64,000 bases of DNA from NCBI RefSeq assembly GCF_035575815.1, contig NZ_DATLXO010000088.1, forward strand, positions 1 to 64,000, written 5' to 3'. Below the pieces are notes generated by a model that worked only from the letters and a program-made list of their open reading frames with translations, was not told the origin of the DNA and ran no database searches. The DNA is from Iamia sp035575815 (GTDB lineage Bacteria > Actinomycetota > Acidimicrobiia > Acidimicrobiales > Iamiaceae). A program made the position numbers and the translations under genes. Shown here piece by piece: positions 37,675-43,949 of the stretch (position 1 is its first letter; every line of letters starts with the position of its first letter).

Positions 37675-37696
37675 AGTGTGGCACGGGTCGTACTGT
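37675..37696. promoter_or_regulatory. Back-to-back promoters of parA and pyrE
   Basis: Only 36 bp separate the two start codons. On the minus strand CACACT (plus 37675-37680) is 7 nt before the parA ATG. On the plus strand TACTGT (37691-37696) is 7 nt before the pyrE ATG. Both genes would be leaderless, and their -35 regions lie inside or next to each other's coding start, so the promoters must interfere. Confidence 0.6.
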
Positions 37697-37703
37697 CGCG
37701 GCC

Positions 37704-38124
37704 ATGTCCGACGTCTCCACCTCGGGGACCGAGCTCCCGACCTGCGAGTTCCCGGCCCTCCGTGACCACCTCCTGGCCCACAGCGTCCAGCGCGGCGACT
37801 TCACCTTGAAGTCCGGGAAGCGCTCGGCGTGGTTCATCGACGCCAAGGCCACCACCTGCTCACCGGAGGGGATGGTCCTCGTCGCCGACGCCCTGCGCCC
37901 CGGTGACAAGGTGGCGATCACCGAGGACGCGGTCACCCGCGGCGTGTCGATGCTCGAGGCCGTCGAGGTCATCCGAGCGGTCGGGGGCCGAGCCGGTGCT
38001 GCTGGTCCCCGTCGTCGATCGGGGGGGCACCGTCGAGGCCATGGCCGCGGAGGCCGGCATCGCCCTCCGGGCCCTCGTCACCGCTCACGATCTCGGCTTC
38101 TCCTACGAGCGCCCCGACCGTTGA
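37704..38124 (+). pseudogene. pyrE: Orotate phosphoribosyltransferase, internally deleted and frameshifted
   Basis: The N-terminus is a good PyrE: FPALRDHLLAHSVQRGDFTL, KSGKRSAWFIDAKATTCSPE, GMVLVADAL. It then jumps directly to RPGDKVAITEDAVTRGVSML, missing about 60 to 70 residues that hold the GGLTxGADPxA region of the family. After EVIRAVG one extra G (in the GGGGG run 37983-37987) shifts the frame; the other frame continues AEPVLLVPVVDRGGTVEAMA to the stop at 38124. The enzyme makes OMP from orotate and PRPP. Two lesions mean a pseudogene. Its leaderless promoter (TACTGT) is intact. Confidence 0.8.
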
Positions 38125-38192
38125 AGCGCAACACCTCGTTCTGGCTTCGCTCCTGCGCCCATGGGGCCCACCAGTTACGCCAGAAGGGGAGA

Positions 38193-38290
38193 TCAGTGGA
38201 TCGAGCCGGCGGGGGCGACCCACTCCGTTGGTTGGCCGGTGACCTCGGCGATCACGTCGAAGTCACGTGCCAGGTACTGGGCGGTCAGAT
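38193..38290 (-). pseudogene. Orphan C-terminal coding fragment after vapC
   Basis: On the minus strand a frame without a start reads DLTAQYLARDFDVIAEVTGQ and then PTEWVAPAGSIH before a stop at 38193. It overlaps the vapC stop at 38285. It looks like the tail of a larger protein that was lost, but I do not recognise the family. The remaining spacer up to pyrE (38125-38192) holds only a TTCTGGC/GCCAGAA inverted repeat. Confidence 0.25.
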
Positions 38291-38725
38291 CGTGACGAAC
38301 CCGAGGGCGCGGGCCGCTTCGGCCTGGTGGAGGTCTCGCGACGCCACGTGGAGCGTGGCCCCCGGGTCGAGCAGAGGTACGGCGCCGATGCGGGCGCAGG
38401 CGAGGTGGAGGGCATCGAGGGCTCGCAGGCCGTGGGCCATGATGATGGCGTGGGCTTCGGCCTCCATCGCGCTCTGATCTGGCGTCAGGAGCGTCACCGA
38501 TCCCTCGACCGACAGGTCCTCTTCGAGGACGGGCAACGAGAGGGCCGGGTCACAGCGTCCGGCGGTCGCGGCGCGGAGGATCACGGACGTCGCCTCAAGC
38601 CGCGCGAGGGACGAGCTCACCAGCAGCACGTCGTCGTCGGTGAGCAGCCCGAGGGCGTCGTCGTGGTCCGGTTCGTCGGCGAGGTACGCCCGTACCAGAA
38701 ATGAGGTGTCGACGTAGACGAGCAT
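38285..38725 (-). CDS. vapC: VapC-type PIN-domain RNase toxin
   Basis: A 146-residue PIN domain of a second subgroup: YVDTSFLVRAYLADEP with the first Asp, SLARLEATSVILRAAT with the Glu, LRALDALHLACARIGAVPL with the central Asp, and ASRDLHQAEAARALG with the last Asp. All catalytic carboxylates are present, so the toxin should be an active RNase. Its ATG shares one base with the antitoxin stop (TGATG), a classic coupled toxin-antitoxin layout. It is not closely related to the two toxins at 15-19 kb. Confidence 0.87.
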   Translation of the reverse strand: MLVYVDTSFLVRAYLADEPDHDDALGLLTDDDVLLVSSSLARLEATSVILRAATAGRCDPALSLPVLEEDLSVEGSVTLLTPDQSAMEAEAHAIIMAHGLRALDALHLACARIGAVPLLDPGATLHVASRDLHQAEAARALGFVTI

Positions 38726-39021
38726 CAGCGCCCGTCGGCGAGCAACTGGTCGAGGATGGCGCCTCGGCCGCGAGTGGCGGCGAGTGCGGCCTGGCGATCG
38801 GGCGGTGGAGCCGAGGCGGATGGACCCGGTGAGGCGGGCTCGGCGAGGACCCCGAGGGCGCGCGCCCGGGCGCGCAGCGCCTGGCGGGGGGACGGAACAG
38901 CGGCGTGCCGCTCCAGCACCTCGTTGGCGATCGCGTTCACGGGACGACCCTCGGATCGGGAGCGGGCGGCCAGCCGGGCGTGGAGGTCTTCGGGCACTCG
39001 GAGGAGGAGCTGCTTGGCCAT
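38725..39021 (-). CDS. vapB: VapB-type antitoxin with ribbon-helix-helix
   Basis: A 98-residue protein. Residues 1 to 45 are a ribbon-helix-helix of the Arc/HicB-like type (AKQLLLRVPEDLHARLAARS followed by EGRPVNAIANEVLERHAAV). An Ala/Pro linker follows, and the C-terminal QAALAATRGRGAILDQLLAD segment is probably the toxin-binding helix. It is coupled to vapC by a one-base overlap. A -10 TAGCAT (plus 39029-39034) is 7 nt before the ATG and is partly covered by a perfect 20-bp palindrome, the probable operator. Confidence 0.83.
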   Translation of the reverse strand: MAKQLLLRVPEDLHARLAARSRSEGRPVNAIANEVLERHAAVPSPRQALRARARALGVLAEPASPGPSASAPPPDRQAALAATRGRGAILDQLLADGR

Positions 39022-39030
39022 GCCGACGAT

Positions 39031-39050
39031 GCTATCAACCGGTTGATAGC
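39031..39050. promoter_or_regulatory. Perfect 20-bp palindromic operator of the vapBC module
   Basis: GCTATCAACCGGTTGATAGC at 39031-39050 is a perfect palindrome with no spacer. It starts 9 bp upstream of the vapB start codon and overlaps the -10 box TAGCAT. A ribbon-helix-helix dimer pair (VapB or VapBC) binding here would block its own promoter. Confidence 0.75.
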
Positions 39051-39106
39051 AAGGCGGCCGGCCGTCGTCGTCCTGAGCACCCGTTGCCTCCCCATCCCTG
39101 CAAAGC

Positions 39107-39136
39107 GTGTAGACGCCCGGTCTACACCGGTACAGT
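39107..39136 (+). promoter_or_regulatory. Promoter and operator of the MazEF-like pair
   Basis: GTGTAGAC (39107-39114), 5 nt, GTCTACAC (39120-39127) is an exact 8-bp inverted repeat. It covers the -35 (TGTAGA, 39108-39113), which is 17 bp from the -10 TACAGT (39131-39136). The antitoxin ATG at 39143 follows the -10 by 6 nt. This is the arrangement expected for autoregulation by the antitoxin. Confidence 0.7.
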
Positions 39137-39142
39137 GCCTCC

Positions 39143-39379
39143 ATGGAGACGACCACGATCAGGGTGGACGTGGAGACGCACCGGCGTCTTCGAGCCCATG
39201 CCCGGGACGAGGGGCAACCGATGATGGACGTCGTCCGTGCCGCCCTCGACGCACTCGAACGGGCCCGGTTCGCGGAGCGGGTGCGCCACGAGCTCGCCGA
39301 CCTCCGAAGCGATCCCGTGGCGTGGGTCGAGTACCTCGCCGAGGGCGACGCGCTGCCGGTCGGCGATGGCATCGATTGA
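39143..39379 (+). CDS. Antitoxin of a MazEF-like pair (ribbon-helix-helix)
   Basis: A 78-residue protein beginning TTTIRVDVETHRRLRAHARD and continuing EGQPMMDVVRAALDALERAR, a ribbon-helix-helix typical of antitoxins that accompany MazF/PemK. The acidic C-terminus (VAWVEYLAEGDALPVGDGID) is the toxin-binding tail. It overlaps the toxin reading frame by 14 nt. Promoter and operator lie directly upstream. Since the toxin is truncated, the antitoxin may now be an orphan regulator. Confidence 0.8.
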   Translation: METTTIRVDVETHRRLRAHARDEGQPMMDVVRAALDALERARFAERVRHELADLRSDPVAWVEYLAEGDALPVGDGID

Positions 39380-39596
39380 CGAGGTCTGGCTGGTCGACTT
39401 CGGCGATCCCCACCCCGGAGAGCCTGCTCATCATCGCCCGGCCGTGGTGATCGGTCCTCCAGACACGTTCGGACCGGAGTTCCCCTGTGGTCCGGCGCCT
39501 GCTCGGCCACTGACGGCCGGGCGGCCCACCTCTGCGGTTGCTGGTGGGCCAGACCCCAGAACGCGTGCGTTCGCCCGAACGAAGGTCAGCGGCTGA
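39366..39596 (+). pseudogene. MazF/PemK-type toxin, C-terminally truncated
   Basis: The first 40 residues are a MazF-type start: IDEVWLVDFGDPHPGEPAHH followed by RPAVVIGPPDTFGPEFP. MazF RNases need about 110 residues, with VPLTTT and LDxxS-type blocks later. Here the sequence turns into Pro/Arg-rich residues (GPAPARPLTAGRP) and stops after 76. The last bases overlap the 3' end of the convergent amidohydrolase by 11 nt. A deletion that joined the toxin gene to the amidohydrolase end explains this. The toxin is probably inactive. Confidence 0.65.
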
Positions 39597-41316
39597 GCAC
39601 CGTGTCGGTGTCGCGGCCGCTGCGGAGGACCGTCCCGGGGAGGGCGTCGGTGGCCTCGTTGTCGACCACGGTGACGACACCGTTGACGAAGACCCGCGTC
39701 ACGCCGTGGGCACCGGCGGTGAGGCGGGGCGAGTCGCCCGGCAGGTCGTGCACCAGCGTGGCATGCTCGGCGCCGACCGTCTCGGGGTCGAACACGAAGA
39801 TGTCGGCGCAGCCGCCCTCCACCAGCGTGCCCCGGTCGCGGAGGCCGAACAGCCGGGCCGGCACCTCGGTCATGAGCTGCACGGCCCGCTCGAGGGTCAC
39901 CAGCCGGCGGCCCCGCAGGGTGTCGGCCAGGAAGCGGGTCGGGAACGGCGCGCCGCACATGCGGTCGAGGTGGGCGCCGGCATCGGAGCCGCCGAGCATG
40001 GCCCGGTCGTCGGCCCAGGTCCGGCGGCGCAGCTCCCACGAGGCGTCGTCGCCGTCGGGCGGGATGGGCCAGAGGATCGTGCGCAGGTCGTCGGCCACCA
40101 CGATGTCGACGAGGGCGGCGAAGGGCTCCTGCCCCCTCTCCTCCGCGATGTCGCCCAGGCGCCGGCCCTTCAGGCCCTCGTTGGCCTCGGAGTAGGTGTC
40201 GCCGATGACGTAGTTGGCGAAGTCGGCCAGCCGCTTGAACACGCCGGCCTCGTCGGAGGCGGCCCGCTCGAGCATGTGGGCCTGGGTCTCGGGATGCTGG
40301 AGCTTCGCGATGCGCTCGGCAACGGGCAGGCGGAGGATCTCTCCCCAACCGGGGATGAGGAACAGCCCGCAGTGGGTGAGGAAGCTCATGTTCATGGGCA
40401 CCTGCACCGGCAGGGTGAGGGCGACGAGGCGGCCGCCGCGCGCCGCGGCGACCGCGTCGGCTCCGAGCTGGCGGGGGATGCGACCCGGCTCCCGGGAGTC
40501 GATGGTGAGCACGTTCCAGTTGAGGGGCCGCCGCGCCGCGGCCGACATCGATGCGAAAAGGTCGATCTCGTCGTCGCTGAAGCGGTCGAGGCAGCCGTCG
40601 GTCATGCCCTCGAGGGTGGTGCCGTCGTGCTCGCCCACGACTCCACACAGCGCCAGCAGCTCCTCCGTGGTCGACCAGCGCGAGGCCACGGGCTGACCGT
40701 CGCCGTCGGAGTGGGTGCGGCTCAGCGTGGTCGAGAAGCCCAGACCACCGGCGGCCAGCGAGTCGGCCAGCACCGTGCGCATGGCGTCGAGCTGCTCGGG
40801 CGACGCCTCGTGACCCACGGCGTTCGCGCCCATGACGTAGCGGCGCAGGGCACAGTGGCCCACGAGGAAGCCGGCGTTGACCCCGATGCCGCCCTCGAGC
40901 TTGTCGAGGTAGTCGCCGAAGGTGTCCCAGTCCCAGGGCACGCCCCGCTCGAGGGCGGCGACCGACATGCCCTCGACGCTGGCCATCATCTCCCGCGTGT
41001 AGGCGGCGTCCTCCGGGCGCAGCGGGGCGAGGGTGAAACCGCAGTTCCCGCTCACGACGCTGGTCACGCCGTGGACGTTGGACGGCGTGGCCCAGGGGTC
41101 CCAGAACAGCTGGGCGTCGTAGTGGGTGTGGGGGTCGATGATGCCGGGTGCGACGACGAGCCCGGTGGCGTCAAGGGCCTCGACCGCGTCCTCTGTGATC
41201 GAGCCGAGGTCGCCGATGGCGACGATCCGCCCGTCGCGCACGCCCACGTCGCCCGTGCGTGGTGCCACGCCGGTTCCGTCGACGACGGTCCCGCCGGTGA
41301 TGAGGTGGTCGAGCAT
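39586..41316 (-). CDS. N-acyl-D-amino-acid deacylase-type amidohydrolase
   Basis: A 576-residue amidohydrolase of the D-aminoacylase group. The metal site His-x-His is in APGIIDPHTHYDAQLFWD. The C-terminal metal Asp is in MLGGSDAGAHLDRMCGAPFP, and GNCGFTLAPLRPEDAAYT is typical of this subgroup. The beta-sandwich segments flank the barrel (LITGGTVVDGTGVAPRTGDV and GGCADIFVFDPETVG). It hydrolyses N-acyl amides; the real substrate is unknown. A GGGAGG site precedes ATG 41316. No operon partner is evident, and it ends against the truncated mazF. Confidence 0.88.
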   Translation of the reverse strand: MLDHLITGGTVVDGTGVAPRTGDVGVRDGRIVAIGDLGSITEDAVEALDATGLVVAPGIIDPHTHYDAQLFWDPWATPSNVHGVTSVVSGNCGFTLAPLRPEDAAYTREMMASVEGMSVAALERGVPWDWDTFGDYLDKLEGGIGVNAGFLVGHCALRRYVMGANAVGHEASPEQLDAMRTVLADSLAAGGLGFSTTLSRTHSDGDGQPVASRWSTTEELLALCGVVGEHDGTTLEGMTDGCLDRFSDDEIDLFASMSAAARRPLNWNVLTIDSREPGRIPRQLGADAVAAARGGRLVALTLPVQVPMNMSFLTHCGLFLIPGWGEILRLPVAERIAKLQHPETQAHMLERAASDEAGVFKRLADFANYVIGDTYSEANEGLKGRRLGDIAEERGQEPFAALVDIVVADDLRTILWPIPPDGDDASWELRRRTWADDRAMLGGSDAGAHLDRMCGAPFPTRFLADTLRGRRLVTLERAVQLMTEVPARLFGLRDRGTLVEGGCADIFVFDPETVGAEHATLVHDLPGDSPRLTAGAHGVTRVFVNGVVTVVDNEATDALPGTVLRSGRDTDTVLSR

Positions 41317-41471
41317 CGGAGCCTCCCGGCCGGAGCGGCCGACATCTGACGACCCGTCAGGTTAGCGGCCTGAGCCGCCGCTGCCGACCGGAGCTGGCCC
41401 GGCCTCGCGGAGCGGGACCGCCAGGTGGCCCGATGACCGTCACTGTCGGGTCGGGGTCGCCCGGGTCGCGG

Positions 41472-41831
41472 TCAGCCGGCGGCGCGGCGCGAGGAGAGGA
41501 CGCAGAACTCGTTGCCTTCGGGGTCGGCCAGCACGACCCACGTCTCGTCGCCCTGGCCCACGTCGGCGCGGGTGGCACCCCGGGCGAGGAGCCGGTCGAC
41601 CTCGGCGTCGCGGTCGTCGGGGCGGAAGTCGAGGTGGAGCCGGTCCTTGACCGCCTTGGGCTCGGGGACGGCCAGGAACAACAGCCCGGGGAGGCGCCCG
41701 GGGGCCGAGCGGATCTCGACCTCCTCCGCGTTCTCGTCGACCACGACCCAGCCGAGGGCCTCGGCCCACCAGCGCCCGAGCGTCACCGGGTCGGTGGCGT
41801 CCACGATGACCTGCTCCCACTCGAGGCTCAT
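41472..41831 (-). CDS. VOC-family (glyoxalase-like) protein
   Basis: A 119-residue vicinal-oxygen-chelate protein of the glyoxalase/bleomycin-resistance superfamily: EWEQVIVDATDPVTLGRWWA, KDRLHLDFRPDDRDAEVDRL and TWVVLADPEGNEFCVLSSRR. It has the two beta-alpha-beta-beta-beta modules of a half-size VOC subunit that dimerises. The substrate is unknown. A -10 TATCCT (plus 41839-41844) lies 7 nt before the ATG, so the gene is probably leaderless and monocistronic. Confidence 0.88.
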   Translation of the reverse strand: MSLEWEQVIVDATDPVTLGRWWAEALGWVVVDENAEEVEIRSAPGRLPGLLFLAVPEPKAVKDRLHLDFRPDDRDAEVDRLLARGATRADVGQGDETWVVLADPEGNEFCVLSSRRAAG

Positions 41832-41874
41832 GGCTGCGAGGATAGGAGCCGGTGGTGCCGCCGGTGCGAACAGG

Positions 41875-42570
41875 CTACGGGATGTGCTCGAGGTCGGCGG
41901 CGCCGATGGAACCGGAGCGCACCGCGTAGCGGCACAGGTTGTCCTTGGCCTCGGGCCCTTCGAGACCCGGCACGCCGGCCGAGGCGTACTTCTTGACGAG
42001 GTCCGCGATGCAGTTCTCCACGCGGCTGCGCGACAGGAACAACCGCTCGGCGGCCTGGGCGTAGGAGGCGGGGCGGGCCTGGTCGCCACGCGCGGTCAGC
42101 AGCGGCTCGCACAGGGCGGTGAGGATCCGGCGCTCGGCGTTGGTGAACTCCAGCAGGTACTGGGTGGCGGGTCCGTCGGTGGGGATCGGGCGGGTATCGC
42201 CGAGCGTGGGGGAGGTCTCCAGCTCGACCTGCACCTCGTGGGTGCGGATGCGGCCCCGGAGCTGCACCGTGACCCGGTCGATCGGGAGCGAGGCGATCTC
42301 GTCCTGGTTCTCGAGCACCCGCGTGGGGCCGGTCTCGGGCACGAGGTAGACCGGTTGGCTGGCCGAGTCGTTGCGGACCCACAGCCGACCGTCCTGCATG
42401 CTGACGGTGGCCGCGGTGCGACTGACCCCGAGGTCCTCGGGCCCACCGTCGCCCCCTGCGCCGACCTGGACGTCGCACACCGTGCTCCGCCCGACCCGGA
42501 CCCGCTGACCCTCGTCGATGGTCGCCTGGGTGTCGCCGTGACTCACCGTCGCTCTGGCCATGGTCCCCAT
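41875..42570 (-). CDS. FHA-domain protein with C-terminal helix-turn-helix
   Basis: A 231-residue protein. Residues 20 to 95 look like a forkhead-associated domain: VRVGRSTVCDVQVGAGGDGG with the FHA Gly-Arg-Ser, LGVSRTAATVSMQDGRLWV with the Ser-Arg, and NDSASQPVYLV. After a linker, residues 145 to 220 form a winged helix-turn-helix (ERRILTALCEPLL, then YAQAAERLFLSRSRVENCIA, DLVKKYASAGVPG). It may read phosphothreonine signals from Ser/Thr kinases and bind DNA; no kinase gene is near. ATG 42570 or 42561 may be used. It is divergent from the CapA-like gene. Confidence 0.75.
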   Translation of the reverse strand: MGTMARATVSHGDTQATIDEGQRVRVGRSTVCDVQVGAGGDGGPEDLGVSRTAATVSMQDGRLWVRNDSASQPVYLVPETGPTRVLENQDEIASLPIDRVTVQLRGRIRTHEVQVELETSPTLGDTRPIPTDGPATQYLLEFTNAERRILTALCEPLLTARGDQARPASYAQAAERLFLSRSRVENCIADLVKKYASAGVPGLEGPEAKDNLCRYAVRSGSIGAADLEHIP

Positions 42571-42718
42571 GATTCCACGATCTGGGTCGCTCGGGGGTTC
42601 CTCCGAGGCGCTGGGCTTCCTGCACCGGGGGGTTGGAGGCGGGGCGCCGGCGCTGAGCGTCAGCCGTGTCCGGCGCGTAGTGTGTCGTGGCCACCGATGG
42701 GCTCAGGGAGGGAGGACC

Positions 42719-43912
42719 GTGATCGCCGGAAGACGAGGCCTCACATCGCGGGTGGCGGCGTGGACGACCCACGGTCGTCATGTCGTCGCCATCGTCACCC
42801 TCGTGTCGGCCGCGGCCTGCTCGGGCTCGGGCTCGGATGACGGATCCGGCGAGCAGTCGTCCGCCTCCACCACCACCGTGTCGCCCGAGGGTCAGGCCAC
42901 CACCGGTTCGGCCCCCCCGCCTCCTTCGGGTGCGCCGGGCTTCGATCCTCTGATCCCTGGTTCCACCCCGCCGTCGGGTGCGACGAGGCCGATCACCATC
43001 GCCTTCGCCGGCGACAGCTACGGCGAGGGCCTCAGCGGCGACGTGGCCGCCGGCATGATCGGCCGACTGAGCCCCATGGCCCCCGTCCTCTCGGCCGCCG
43101 ACCTGGCCGTGCTGAACCTGGAGACGGCCATCACCGAGCGGGGCGAGCCGGTGCCGAAGAGCTTCACGTTCCGGGCCCCCGCCTCGATCCTCGATGGCAT
43201 CGCCCTGTCCGGGGTCGACGCGGTCTCCGTGGCCAACAACCACGGCATGGACTACGGCGAGGTCGGGCTGATGGACTCACTCGACGCCCGCGTCGACTCG
43301 CCCATCCCGGTGGTGGGCATCGGCGTCGACGAGACCGACGCCCTGTCGCCCGCCCGCTTCTCCGTCGAGGGGACCAGCGTGGCCGTCATCGCCGCCACCC
43401 AGGTGCTCGACGACAGCGTCCTCGACAGTTGGACGGCCACCCCCAGCCATGCCGGCCTCGCGTCGGCCAAGCGGGTGGAGGAGCTGGAGGAGGCCGTCGA
43501 GGAGGCGACGGCGGACGCGGACGTGGTCATCGTCTTCCTCCACTGGGGCATCGAGACCGAGACCTGCCCGAGCGCGGTGCAGGCCGGCCTGGCCGAGACC
43601 CTCGCCGCGGCCGGGGCCAGTGCGGTGGTCGGTGGCCACGCTCACCGGTTGCAGGCGGGCGGTTTCCTCGACTCCACCTACGTGCACTACGGCCTGGGCA
43701 ACTTCGCGTTCAAGGCCAGGTCGGAGGCCAGCGCCAAGACTGGTGTGCTCACCCTCACCTTCGCCGGTGGTCGCGTCACCGACGAGCAGTGGACGCCCGG
43801 GGAGGTCCGCGACTCCAGCCCCCACCCCCTCGAAGGTGACGACGCGGCGCGGGCGGTCGATGAGTGGGAGTCGTTGCGGGGCTGCGCCGGGCTGGCCGCC
43901 GCCCCCGGCTGA
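42719..43912 (+). CDS. CapA-family lipoprotein
   Basis: A 397-residue protein. The signal HVVAIVTLVSAAACSGSGSD gives a lipobox ending at Cys34, and a Ser/Thr/Pro linker follows to about residue 85. The CapA (poly-gamma-glutamate synthesis, metallophosphatase-like) domain has TIAFAGDSYGEGLSGDV, LNLETAITERGEPVPKSFTF, AVSVANNHGMDYG, VIVFLHWGIETETCPSAVQA and VVGGHAHRLQAGGF. It is a probable cell-surface metal hydrolase or capsule-related protein; partners such as CapB/C are absent. The GTG at 42719 has GGGAGGGAGG upstream. Confidence 0.88.
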   Translation: MIAGRRGLTSRVAAWTTHGRHVVAIVTLVSAAACSGSGSDDGSGEQSSASTTTVSPEGQATTGSAPPPPSGAPGFDPLIPGSTPPSGATRPITIAFAGDSYGEGLSGDVAAGMIGRLSPMAPVLSAADLAVLNLETAITERGEPVPKSFTFRAPASILDGIALSGVDAVSVANNHGMDYGEVGLMDSLDARVDSPIPVVGIGVDETDALSPARFSVEGTSVAVIAATQVLDDSVLDSWTATPSHAGLASAKRVEELEEAVEEATADADVVIVFLHWGIETETCPSAVQAGLAETLAAAGASAVVGGHAHRLQAGGFLDSTYVHYGLGNFAFKARSEASAKTGVLTLTFAGGRVTDEQWTPGEVRDSSPHPLEGDDAARAVDEWESLRGCAGLAAAPG

Positions 43913-43949
43913 GGCGTCGCCGGCGTCTCCCTTGGCCGACGAGGGAGCG

